Origin: Branchiostoma floridae
Taxonomy: Eukaryota; Chordata; Leptocardii; Amphioxiformes; Branchiostomatidae
Assembly (NCBI RefSeq): GCF_000003815.2
Contig: NC_049986.1
Coordinates: 5,773,687 to 5,826,518 of the forward strand
Reading direction: 5' to 3'
DNA length: 52,832 nt
Shown here: piece by piece, positions 1 to 19,600 of the stretch
Position numbering within the stretch: position 1 is the stretch's first letter
Layout of the letters: every line of letters starts with the position of its first letter
The notes under the pieces: model-generated
Told to the model about the DNA's origin: nothing
What the model saw: the letters and a program-made list of their open reading frames with translations, nothing else
The model's database searches: none
Translations under genes and position numbers: made by a program

Positions 1-2
1 TC

Positions 3-143
3 CTCTTGCTGATCAGAGACGGGGGTCGACACAGGTTATCTGGCATCTGCGTCCCTCTGCTGCAGTCGTGTGTCCCTGACGTCACGTCCGGAAGCTACAG
101 CAGACCGGTCCAGTCCGTGAACAAGGCTGACGGAGTCGGCTGA
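3..143 (+). CDS. Possible last coding exon of an upstream plus-strand gene (unrecognised)
   Basis: A frame open from base 3 gives 46 codons and ends in TGA at 141-143. Its base composition is GC-rich and looks coding, and it is followed by AT-rich DNA with a weak AATAT-type signal near 240. No domain is recognisable in about 46 residues. The opposite strand is also open for about 34 codons behind an AG at 141-144, so the strand is not certain. The fragment could equally be a 5' exon, because a GGGGTAAGT donor-like site lies at 151-157. Confidence 0.25.
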   Translation, partial: LLLIRDGGRHRLSGICVPLLQSCVPDVTSGSYSRPVQSVNKADGVG

Positions 144-533
144 AAATTTGGGGTAAGTCCCAATTTAACTTGGTGTTGGTTACGTTAAGTTTAGTCTTTT
201 CCACAATGTCATTTACCAACACAGATGTTCAGACTAGACTAATATAAAATTTGCAAGTAAATACACTGCTCTGTTTAATCTTATCTAAATGTATTATGGT
301 GACCAGTCCCTCCAGTTCTGTCCCGAAACATCCTACATCATGTATTCAAACACCACAGGATGGCTGCTACTTTTAACCAGTGAAGGCCGTCCGGTCCAGG
401 TTATTGACCTTTAATATTTGTTTCGAGAAAAAAAGAAGAGGAAGACACGGAACTAAATAATGTCTTGTCCTTTCGCGACGAAACATGAAAACAAAACAAA
501 GGAAACGCGATTTAAATTTTGACCCCAAAATGT
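144..533. other. Noncoding stretch between the two left-edge genes
   Basis: AT-rich sequence without a coding frame, splice-supported exon or recognisable repeat. If the kinase-like gene on the minus strand is spliced at 579, this belongs to its first intron. Confidence 0.4.
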
Positions 534-578
534 TTACATTTTATCAAGAAAGTAAAAAAAAACCCTGCCATGTCTCAC

Positions 579-1427
579 CTTAATCATGATGTTATTGACC
601 CAACTGCCCACATGGCAAATGACCTTAAGCCTCGGGCCCTCAGCTAACTTTAATATCTCGCGATAGGGGTCTAACTTCTCCAAACGAGCTGTAAGGTCTG
701 CCTGGTCTGGAAAAGCTGTGGCGAACTCCTTCACAGCAGTCTGATACTGGTAGCTTAACGTACCCCTCATACCCTCAATATCTGAGCGAGACAAGATCCA
801 GTCGTACTTCTCGGGAAGGGGTTTGCCTGACCGGAGCTCCAGTAGATGTGACAGGCCGTGCAGCTGCGCCAGGGCCCCGGCAACAAGCATCATCTCAGCA
901 CGGCTCAGCGGCTGGCGGTTGGGTTTGATGGAGAAGCCCTGAGATTTCAGGTTCTCCATAACCCTGACGGACACCATGGAGTTTGGATCGGTGGCGGCGA
1001 AGTAGCATTTTGGGAGGAACAAGGAATCAGTCGGAGGGTGATCTTCCTTCCCTGGCTTAGATTCGCGTTCTGTGCCTGGGATGGCCACAGATAGGAGCTC
1101 CGGGACCGCTTCGGAGTAAAACTTGACTTCTGTCAACTCGAGTTTGATGTGAAAGTCCTTTGGGCACTCTTTTAATATTGTAAATGGCCGCTTGAAGTCT
1201 GTCAGCTTAGCGACAAGACTGTAGCGCTGACTGGTACCGTTCCTGATCCCCACGGCATCAAAAGCGATGATGTCGCTCATGAACCCCTCGCCTTGGTTGA
1301 TGGAACCTTTGACATCGACGTCTGTGATGGTGATGCCTGTGAGGTCTTTCTGCAGTACCGACTGCACCCAGGAGGGGGCGATATCTTCTGCGGACTGCGG
1401 AATGGCGATCTCGGCCTTTGTTGCCAT
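579..1427 (-). CDS. CHK/EcKL-type kinase-like protein, first coding exon (partial gene)
   Basis: The ATG (1427-1425) has a strong context (AAAG before, GG after) and opens a 283-codon exon ending at an AAG|GTGAGA donor (579/578). The protein resembles the CHK kinase-like/ecdysteroid-kinase-like branch of the aminoglycoside-phosphotransferase fold: a GEGFMSD stretch where relatives have GENYAS, a conserved lysine in LVAKLTD, and an E...KFYSE helix. The exon stops at the Brenner-type catalytic loop, which here reads CHVGSWVNN where relatives have CHGDSWVNN, so the catalytic Asp is missing. An acceptor-like TGACAG at 1454-1459 suggests a 5'UTR exon. The C-terminal half must lie left of the window. 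Read-through of the donor would add only 14 residues before a stop. The family call is fairly safe; the substrate is unknown. Confidence 0.75.
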
Positions 1428-1459
1428 CTTTGGTAGTATTTCTAGAACTGTCAGGGAAA

Positions 1460-3659
1460 TACAATGTTTTGGGATTTAATGCAAAGTTGTTGAACACTTG
1501 ATTGGAACTTTTGGCTACATTTCTTTCATAGACTCATGATAAAGCAACACAGATACATAGTACACATGCATTCAAATTTGAATTAATTTTGAGCTAGAGT
1601 TAAACGACGCCATACCTTTATTAATGATTTTTCTCTCATTGAAACGCAAATCGTATGCAGATACGTCTCTTATCATCTTATACATGTAAGTGTGACCTAC
1701 ACCTCACGCGGCGGACATGAAAGATCCCAAACGAGGCTAATATGGCAAACATTAGACCGTTTCTGACTGTCCATCATAATTAGCAGTTTCCCAATGATAT
1801 CATGGCAATAAGTAAGTCGGCTAAAAAGAGAATGGCTGCATATCCATTAAATATTTCTTATCATTAAATTCTAAATTTGCATCTCCAAATTTCGGCGGAT
1901 GGAGGTAGGCGGGACTACGGGCTTTGTCCACGTATACCCTAAATTGCGTACGCAAGTTATAACATTGATCACTGATCTTGTGACTGAAAATTTGTGTGGT
2001 TTTGTAGAGAAAAAAAATGAAAGATAGTTGAATAAACATGTTTTGTTTCTTTTACTCGTTTTCGTTCTGTCATGTCTGCCGTGTAAAAAAGGCATATTGC
2101 ATGTCATAACAAATCCCCACCCCTCCTCTTCAGAGCACACACAGGCTAGTATCAGCTTCCCTCGAGATATCATTAATAACATATAGGGGGAAAAGATAAC
2201 TTCACTTTTTGTGCAGTTTTATACAACAATAAAAAGCTCTGTTCACCATGTACAAAAAAGACCGCGTATTTTTTCGTTTGCTTTTGAAATAGAAATACTA
2301 CAGAAACTATTGTCTACAGAACACGATAGATAATGCATGTTTATCTAAATATTCCCACGATATTCCCACACAAGGAGGTAAACTCACACGGTGTACATAA
2401 TAACCTCTGACCTCTCTGGCGACCACACTTTGTCATGTTTCACCCATACCACATAACCGGTCCATTTTACATGGTGTGTCCTGGAACAGTCCATTCTGGG
2501 ACGGGGGCATATTCTTAAAATTCATTAATTGGAGTTATTGGACTATAGGGTGATAAGCAGGAGTCCCTTTTGAGTGGAAGTGTTTCTCGACTGCTCCACT
2601 TTACATATGGGTATTGCTGGGAGAGTGGAAGTTTTTGACTGGTCCATTTTTACTGGAAATGGGTGCATTCTTGCACAGGGCTTGACCTTGCATGGGGTGG
2701 GAGTCCAAGATTGGTGAAATATGCTGCACTGGCTCGCAAATGTTGCCTGTCTAGTTTGTATTACTTTTAGCACTTCGCCGCTGATATGCGCGAAATCATT
2801 GTGGTGAAAATATTCTTATCTTCGTCATAGTGCAATATAAGGCCACAGCAAGTAAATTTTATGGTGTGATTGTGTGTTTTTCGCGCTATCTCATTTTTTT
2901 TGCACTTTGCATAGGATGTCATCTTTGAAATTTACTTGCTGTGGTCTAATGTGTAAGGTAGACAATACATCTAACAAAGTACTAATACTGGAGATATGTT
3001 TGTGCAGTTTAGTCATTCAGGATGCAGTTAAAACCTGTAGTTAAAACATGTACTTACCGGAGAGTTCTACTGGCGTGTCTTCTTCCTCGGAAAGCAGAGG
3101 TCAAAAGAGACCGTGTGATGTGTTCATAAACAGTTATTCTAGCTGAATATGTGGGTGGATAGCTTTCAGGCGCTGTCCACTTATTCACAGGGGTGGGTAT
3201 GCATTGTCTGCGTTATTGTAGATATCACGGTTCTGTTTAAATGTTGTTTGACTTAGCAGGATGATAAACGTATGCTATGTGAGCTGATCTAAAGAGAAAT
3301 AAGTCGACACTCGCGGTCTATAACATTCAATGTCATTTGCCTGAGAAAGAAGCGAACCCCCCTTCAAGTAGGATATAGTTTAACCCGATTGGATTGAGGG
3401 CGCAGAACACCGTATTCATCCGCGTTCCCCAACAATAATAAATCTGGTACGAAGTAGTACGGCACAGAATTTGAAAAAGAAGTTGAGAGATTTGTCTGTG
3501 CACGTCAGCGATGCGGAAACTGTGGGGAATGACAAAGGAATACGATAGTACTAAGACTGCATGCAATGCTATAAGTCGGATTGATATATTTTTGATAGAT
3601 TTGTGTACGTTTGCGCTTGAATACTGTTTCCACTAACGGCTGTGCTTCGGCTGCAGCTC
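1460..3659. other. Intergenic DNA without recognisable genes
   Basis: About 2.2 kb of AT-rich DNA between the kinase-like exon and the first LINE. The open frames found here are short, overlap on both strands and lack splice or domain support. The only structure recognised is the hairpin repeat at 2843-2944. Confidence 0.6.
2843..2944. repeat. Short hairpin MITE-like repeat
   Basis: A perfect 17-bp inverted repeat: ccacagcaagtaaattt at 2843-2859 is matched by its reverse complement at 2928-2944, with a 68-bp loop. The outer flanks (ataagg / tctaatg) do not show a clear target duplication. Likely a small nonautonomous DNA-element remnant. Confidence 0.55.
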
Positions 3660-5150
3660 ACATAACATCCGCTGAGCGGTTCATAAAAGATGATAAGTGG
3701 ATACTCCAGGATGTTGCGAAAGTGGTGGATACAAACCAGTTTGGTAACAGGAAAGGGATGTCTACGATCCATTATCTCACTAGCTTGATTAACAATATAC
3801 TTCTTGGTGCCGAAACCCCTAGGAGTGTTCAAACAATCTTACTGACTGATTTTAGTAAGGCTTTCGACAGGATAAATCATACCAAGTTGATAGATAAAAT
3901 GATTGCCTGTGGTGTACGGACGTCCATTATGCCATGGATCTGTAGTTTTCTTACAAAACGAAGTCAGTGTGTCCGATACCACAACAAATGCTCAGATTTT
4001 AAAGAAATTTCTTCTGGAGTGCCACAGGGCACTAAACTTGGTCCTATTCTATTTTTAGTATATATTAATGATGCTCTAAAAGGCGATATCTTAAATCAAT
4101 ATAAATATGTTGATGACTTGTCGTGTGTGTGAGAGTCGACTCTATTATGAAGCGAGTCTAATGCAATCCTCGCTTGACCAACTCAATACTTGGTCGATCA
4201 GAAATGACATGATTCTAAATAGCGAGAAATGTATGCTCGTGACATTTTCTTTCATGAAAGACTCACCCCCACCCCCTAGTATTTTACTTAATGAAAAGCC
4301 CCTCGACTATACGGAAACTGCTGGTATTCTAGGCCTTTGGTTATCTAATAATTTAAGATGTAGATGTCATAACTAAAAAGGCTAGTTCAAGACTCTTTTG
4401 GTTGAAGAAACTCAAAAGCTCCGGACTCCCAGCTCAAGACCGCTGCGATTTTTACGTGGGTTATATTCGCCCAACCCTAGAATATGCAGCTCCAGTCTGG
4501 AACTCAAATATCACAACGCAACAAGTAATGAAGATTGAACGTATACAGAAGCGAGCACTTAGAATAATTCTCGGCTCTCAGTATGAATGCTATACCAGCG
4601 CCCTTGCCCAGTTAGGTTTACCGTCCCTTGAGAAAAGAAGAGAAACCCTCAGCCTAAAGTTTGCAAAGTCGCTACTCAACTCCCCAACTTTCCGCCATTG
4701 GTTACCTCCTTCCCATTCTCAGATTCATACAAGATGCTTGAATGGTGCTAATCTACTTGACATTCCTCTTGCCAAAACAAATCTTTATAAAAATAGCCCG
4801 ATCCCGTATTTTGTAGCCCTCTTGAATAAACAGTTAAGATAATCACTGCATGCAAGTTGAGATCTCCCATGTCACTATCGTCAACTACTACCGTGCTATC
4901 TGTATTGTGATAGATTGGTAATTAGTAAAACAAGACACATTTGTGCGATATGATTATAAATGATGGTAACTTGTGTGATATGATTGTAAGCCTTTAAAAT
5001 GTTAGCCTAACTGCCCTACCATGTTAAGTTTTTAATGTATGTGTAAATGTTTTTAATGCCTAAATACGCAATTCAGCGCCTTAGGGCGCTGCAATGTATT
5101 TAGAGGTTGTTGAAACAATCAATAAACGTTATATATATATATGAAAAAGA
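3660..5150 (+). mobile_element. 5'-truncated, frameshifted non-LTR retrotransposon (LINE copy 1)
   Basis: Three frames together make a reverse transcriptase without its endonuclease part. Motif A is DFSKAFDRI, motif B is SGVPQGTKLGPILF and motif C is YVDD (near 4108). After a frameshift near 4125 comes the thumb/connection region (NSEKCMLVTFSFMK), and after a second shift near 4370 the C-terminal YIRPTLEYAAPVW...RIQKRALRIILG block ending NSPIPYFVALLN and a stop near 4842. This C-terminal layout is typical of the CR1/L2/Jockey group; the clade is not settled. The 3'UTR carries a small hairpin (5074-5091) and ends in AATAAACGTT plus a short TA run, consistent with target-primed insertion. It is dead: the frame breaks twice and the 5' half is missing. 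A second copy of the same family is at 49764-50945. Confidence 0.85.
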
Positions 5151-5151
5151 A

Positions 5152-6599
5152 CGAGCGGGGAACTTTTAGCTTATCTTTACATATTTTGTACATTGTAACC
5201 TGAACTTAAACATATTCTATTCTTTTTTTTTTACATTTACTGTAAACCCTACTATAAGTTTTGAAGCGTGGAATATTTTCACTTTGGAGTCCTTTAATAA
5301 CGTAAATACTCCTGGCAAAATTACAATCTTTAGTTTGAAAAAAAATCTGCACTTCGCGAGAATGTAGATAGAGGGCGTTGGTATGATGCGATGGATGGCA
5401 ACTCTCATGAACCCGTACGACATTAGTATTGAATATGTATGTATACATGTTGTTGAATACAGGACGTGTTTTATCAAGAATTTATCTCTCTTATATGGGT
5501 CAGTTTGGATGGGCTATTTTATAGTAACCTGCCTGTTCCTCGATGTATATGGCGTCATAACGGCTGGTCCTTTGCTATAACCAGCTCATAAAATCCTTTG
5601 AGGTTTCATTCGGTGGTCATAGCAAAGGGCCAGGCGCTATAAGACACCATGTACACCTCGGGTGGGTCATTAACCCTCCAATATTATCAAGTTCAAAACC
5701 ATATGGATGTTTTATGAGATTGGATTTTCAACGATCTGTCACTCTGTTGACTGGCTCATTTCTGTCACTGTCACCGTCATGGCTTCTGACAACTACACAG
5801 GTTCGACAATCACGTCACATCCGGTGACGTCATATTTAAATGTAAATTTACATAGTCAACATTAACGAAGTGAATAAAGTGCGTGTCGTGAGTCCACAAT
5901 GAAAATATGAGCATCTCTTCGACAAGCCCAACACAATCCAGTTGTTATCCCAATAGATTTAGTATACTATATGATACGCCCAAAGATCGTGGATAATGTG
6001 ACGGGGGTATTATAAATCTTACAGCAACACCAGCAGAAACCTCTATCAACCCTTTGGAAAGTTGATAGTTTACTTATTAAGCTGCCGTATCAAGGCCTTT
6101 GCCCGCTATATTTTTCTACAGATTACGATATCGATCGATGTCCGTTATTTTTGCAGTAGGCTGCTATGTAAAAACGTATTATACTTGGTCTGATATACTG
6201 TATAGTCTACACATCGAGTCAACGTGACGCCATCCTCTCACTGTAAACGCCATGAACGGTATAAAAATCCAGCAGGTGAGCTCGAGACTAAACTTGGAAC
6301 AATGTAATTGATAAAAAAACATTGAATACCTCATAATTGTTTCAGCTAGTCCAGTAAAACATGTAAATATCACTTGCAACGAACATATGCCATAAACATT
6401 TGATTTCATAATGCAATCATTTGTTAAATTTGCATTGGAGATTACAAGTTTGTGTCCCAAAATACAACCGAGCCAATATCAATCAAGATTTGCTTATAGT
6501 AATGCAAGCTGTTTGGAATTTTTTTCAAGTCATCGGGAAAATGCTGGACTCGAAGACACACTGTGTATTCATCAAGCATGAGTGTAGTAATATCAGGAA
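5152..6599. other. Intergenic DNA upstream of the PLAT/C-type lectin gene
   Basis: No coding exon with splice support. An imperfect inverted repeat (ggtcctttgctataacc near 5563 and ggtcatagcaaagggcc near 5614) is present, and a TGACGTCA palindrome (CRE-like) lies at 5824-5831. The promoter of the downstream gene should be within this stretch or its right end, but no TATA box stands out. Confidence 0.4.
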
Positions 6600-14587
<7,988 letters not shown>

Positions 14588-14595
14588 TGCCTGAC

Positions 14596-14849
14596 AACCT
14601 GGAATCCAGTCTACCGTGGATTGGCCAGGCTACCTTCGGAACAGGAGAGCCTTTCTGTCGCCGGGGTAATCTTTCACACCCGGTAGGAATTTTGCACGAT
14701 GGGAGTTAACCATCCACGGGCAATTCCTACCGCGTGAAAATGCTACCGGGTATGAACGATTCCACCGGCGGCTGAGAGCTGCACTGGCCCCGTAGAGAGC
14801 CTGCACTAACTACGGTAGGCCGTGCCACAAGTAGACTGGATTCCGGGTT
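14596..14849. mobile_element. 254-bp MITE with 19-bp terminal inverted repeats
   Basis: aacctggaatccagtctac (14596-14614) is matched at the right end by gtagactggattccgggtt (14831-14849) with one mismatch. A second, internal inverted repeat (cggtaggaatt / caattcctaccg) makes it strongly foldable. It starts 8 bp after the TGA of the PLAT/C-type lectin gene, so it must form part of that transcript's 3'UTR unless polyadenylation occurs within a few bases. No coding capacity. Confidence 0.75.
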
Positions 14850-16659
14850 AAAGATTTCATAGTAGTGCATGCATTCAAGCAGCCTTGAGGACAAGCATCT
14901 GAAGAATTTCGTGTTCTTAGTAATCAAAAGTTCAAAACCAGGGTTCAAAACCAATAAGAAATTTCAGTCTTGCTAAATTCATTAATGCTAGTAACACAAA
15001 CTTAATTACAATTTTGCAATTAGTCATTTTGGAAAAAAAAACTTATGAAGTACATAATTCGGTACTTTGATGACATTATGTCTTCAACCTGCAATGACTT
15101 ATATTACTTAAAAGGAATTTCTTGAAAAAGATGGTGAACTGGATAACCAAATGTAGAAGTTAAATATCACAATGAGCAAAAAAAGTTCAGTCATTCTAAA
15201 CTGCGTTGTTATGAAGCCATAAAATTGCTAATGTGATGAACACAGGTAAGTCTCTAATTAAGTGTATCTTTCTGACAAAATTGTGAACCTCAATATCCTA
15301 TGGACGAAAGTGATATGTCTACAATGTGAGCATGAACTATCAATGCCCATGTTTTAAAAAGACGACCCTTCAATTTAATTTACAACGAATTTGCAGTTGT
15401 TTCCCTTAACAATCTTGAATTTATATTCTTGTCAACTTGTCAACTTCTTAATTTTTTCAAATCAAACATTTGCGTGATAAAACATCAGAATTGTTTCATT
15501 TTTGTCTTCACATATTATAGAAATAAAGGTAGAGCATATATATGTGCTGATGTGTGTCAATCTCTTTGTGATTTAATCAATACAATTTCTGTGACGTTAG
15601 TTCACCTTAATCCGTGGACATTCGTAGTTGTAAAAACTGGCTATTTAGAACTCTCGCGAGAACTAGGTCACTCCGTGATCAAGATGGACTGATAGCCATC
15701 GAAAATTTGGAGGTATGTGTACTTACCTTTAATACAGTCACTGATTGATGAAAAAAATCCTATTAACTGGCTATTTAGAGATTTCAGGTCAATGACATGG
15801 GCTTCAACTGTTTATGTCAAAATATTGCACTGTGAAACTAAATTCCATTGACTTAACTATCCCAACAGATAAAGGTGAAATAACGTTTACTGTAAAGTAC
15901 ATGTAGTGTATCCGGACTCGGTCGTTGATTCGATGGTTATAGGAACCTGCCATGAAACGAAGAAAGGCGGGTCACTAAAGTTATTATCGTATGGTATTGT
16001 CGTATATCTAAGACTCAGCTCAGAAGTAAATACCAAGCTGAACTTTCATATTGAATGTATCCCACCACCCAACTCCACTTCGCCATATCATATGTGGTCC
16101 GCAATCCCACCTTCAGTTGCTATATTTGTATATAAAATCAAGTCTAGCACTTTCTATTGCGCACGATTGCAATATGTACAGCAAATAACATGCAGACAAA
16201 CATGTAGGCAAACGACTGTGATTGTGATGATTTTAATATTCAGTCATGTTGACATCAATATTTATAATATCAGCTCACATGCTCCAAGTCTGACTGTTCT
16301 TCATCCAGTATACTTTACAACTTGTGCATTCAGGCGACAAGCAATCAAATAAAATCAATTTCCGTTTGTAAATATTACATAATTCTGTTGAGACAGTCTT
16401 ACAATACTCTCAAGATTTGGTCCACACACACATGGAAACTCTTTTGCTTCCTTCTTTTTATATTCAATAATTCTAGATTCAGATAGTAACCATTAGTATT
16501 GCTCGTCTAATGGCAAATATACCATCATTCCTGAAGATTAACAAGGAGGCTTCCGCAAAGGCCTCACGATTGTCTTTCTCATGCAAGACATCTGTTCTCA
16601 GAAACACGCCGTTCTGTCGTCTGTGCGCATGCGCGTCTGTAGGATCGTTGCAAATGTCC
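14850..16659. other. Convergent intergenic region
   Basis: The PLAT/C-type lectin gene (plus) and the orphan gene (minus) end toward each other here. AT-rich; the phrase aactggctatttaga occurs twice (near 15637 and 15766). An open plus-strand frame covers 15906-16352 and ends inside an AATAAA, but it has no ATG-led start, domain or splice support. The right part should be the 3'UTR of the minus-strand gene. Confidence 0.4.
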
Positions 16660-19600
16660 TCAGCCTCCATGTCCGAGGTTGTACGTGACGTCATGGCTGT
16701 TGGACGGACAGCTGGCGTGTGACGTCATCTCACTGCTCTGTCCTGACAGCTTGACACGTTTACATCCGTCTGAACTTGACTCCAAGCTGCAACGGACACG
16801 CTTGGAGCTCTCAGTTCTCTTGTCACCATGGCGTGAGCTGTCGTTGGCATTGACGGACTGAAGACAGGGGGAACTACCGACACTGTCACGTGCCTGATCA
16901 AACGTCTTCTTGTCACCGCCCTGTTGTGTCACAGCGAACTTGTCCTCGTGAGGAACATCAGTTCCCATGATGCGACATTTGAAGCACTCCAGACACCAAC
17001 ACGACTCGTCATCAGACTCGGACTCTGAGTCACTGGACCACCAAGAGTGCTGACGTGTGGATGTCTCGGTGTTGGTGACGTTACTGGTTCTGGGTGCGGC
17101 CATCTTTGAGGCTCTGACTTTCTGTATAGAATAAAGTTCCCAATATGGTATATATGTCTACAAGTAGCAGTATTAAATGCACCAAAAATGTTTCATTCCA
17201 ATTAAAATTGTCTCGCTTATAACATTCTGTGAACAAATGAAGCCACGAAACACAGCAATTTTTAAAATGCAACAGATAGTCGAATATCATGCTAATTATC
17301 ATCTCCCTTTTGACAGAGCATGTCGAATAAGGAAACGACCAATTAACCAGTACAGTGTAATGAGATACTGTAAATGCATTTAAGTTCGTGGGGATTTAAT
17401 TTCGCGGTAGCGGGAAAAATGACTTTTCGCGGTGGATTTAAGTTCGCGGTAACACCATAGACTGCAATCTAAGACCATAGTAGAAAAATGTTCGCGGTGG
17501 ATTTAAATTCGCGGTGCAGTGGTCACCGCGAAAACCGCGAACATTAATCCACCGCGAACATTTATGCATTTACAGTATTATGGATCCAACCCTGAGGTGT
17601 GGCCAAAAACGCATAACGTCAGTCATTTGAAGAATCTGACCTGTAGAACCTCTAACGGTGTAGGTCGTGACGTAGGGGCAGGGCGCTGTGTGGATGTGTT
17701 GGTGATATCGATGTTACTGGAGTTGGGTGCGGTCATCTTTGAGGCTCTGACTTTCTGTAAATAGAAACGTTAATAATATGTTATATAAGTACATCTACGA
17801 GTAACTATTGTAAATAAATGTTTCATTCAAACGAACGCTGTCACGTTGAGGGTTTGTGGCATTCTGTGATTAAATACAGCAATAAAATGTAGCATTCATT
17901 AACTATCTGATACCATGCTATTTTTCCCAAATGAGCGCACTCTCCCTTTGGACAGAGCTGTTGACTAAAGAAACCACCAAGCAGCACTCTACTGCATGAT
18001 ATCATCACAACCACCCCTGAGGCGTGGCCAAAAAAGGATAACGTCAGTCATTAAAACCTGACCTGTAGAACCTCCAAGGGTGTAGGTCGTGACGTCAGTG
18101 TTGGACGTTGTGACGTCATCCTTTTGTCACCGTGGCCGCCCATATGCGTGTTGGGATGTTTCCCATCAGGCCTTGTGGAAGATTGTGCGGTCCTGATTGG
18201 CTGAGCAGTCTTCTCTGTCTGTGAATCACATGACGGGATCGTCTGGCGTGAAAATATAAGAATGTTCGGGCTTAGAAATCATCACTACAGTCACTTTTTA
18301 TGTGATCAAAATTTGATATATCAGAGTTATGAGACAACAACCTCAATATGTTGTACGAAAAAAATGTTGGAATTAATTAATTGAAAATGTTAAGAGTTGG
18401 TTTGAAAAATGGCTACCTGTTTGACATCACTGGATAAAAGCTGGTTTGGTCGAGATGTCGACAGGTGCTTGTAGCCGTCACCATGGCGACGAGAGTCACC
18501 CTGGCTGTCCGTCCGGACACCTTTTGGTGCATCATGGGATGCTACAGCACCTGTCTTCACCGCTGGAGGGCGCGACTGAACAGTCTGGGCAGGTTGTAAA
18601 AATATTAAAGATAGCATCTAAAAGTCTGTTGGAGTAATTGGAAGGGGACAAATCATCCCATGGCAGGTAAATATACTGTAATACGGGCTATCAGCAAACA
18701 CGATTGCCCACAAGGACAAAGCACAAATTATTTGCTCTATGATAAGCAGATTAAATTTGTCCTTGTGGGCCTCCGTACACATAAAATATAAAAATTAGGA
18801 AGGGTTGCTCTTTATGTAGAGTTGTCTCACCTGTTGGCTACCGGGGAATAGTGCAGAGTTGATCCGATATGCCGGCTGGTGCCAGAAACCTTCATCATGG
18901 CCGCTCCAGATGCCGTCATGACCAGGGCAAACCCTCACCGAACCACTGTCGTACCCAGGACGTACCCTCACAGTCGTGTCATTATGGCCAGGGCGAACCA
19001 TCCCAGGACGAGCGCCATAACCAGGACGTACCCTCACAGGACCAGTGCCGTACCCAGGACGTACCCTCGCAGAACAAGTCTCCGAGTAACCTGGGCGTAC
19101 ACTCCCGCCGTCATGACAAGGGCGTGCCGTCGCAGCATGGTGTTTGGGTTGACCAGCTGATGGGACAGACGGTGGTACTGATCGGTGTTCCTGTGGAAAA
19201 TGTATTGTGAAGATGAGAAAACAAAAGACAATCGGAGCGAGTGTCATCTATGAGTGACTTCAACACAATCGTAAGCTACGGCAATGGTTGTACGGATTTT
19301 TTTGCTGACGTTATAATACATCTGGTGTACAATTTGCAGCCAGTAGGTACCCAATGTTTTGAGTTATAATGCTGATTTACGGGCTCGAGGCGCCTCCTCG
19401 AGCACAGGTCACCCTTTCTACGTCCCTGCCCAAAGACGAATTCGTTATCAGAACTTTATTAAGCTGTAAGTTACACCAAATATCTTCCTCAAATAAGTCC
19501 AGAAATTCTATATCTTATGCTGACTAGAAATATCTTGATACAAAGACAGACACAAACACATAAACCAATTCCTCTATTTATCATAAAGGTAATTTATACC

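Noticed and set aside
1-145. Second exon of the kinase-like gene on the minus strand
   Set aside because: The minus-strand frame behind the AG does not resemble the region that follows NNIM in this family and soon meets a stop.
15906-16352. Open plus-strand frame of 148 codons
   Set aside because: It starts at a GTG without splice support, has no domain and lies in AT-rich intergenic DNA; the AATAAA overlapping its stop is probably coincidence.
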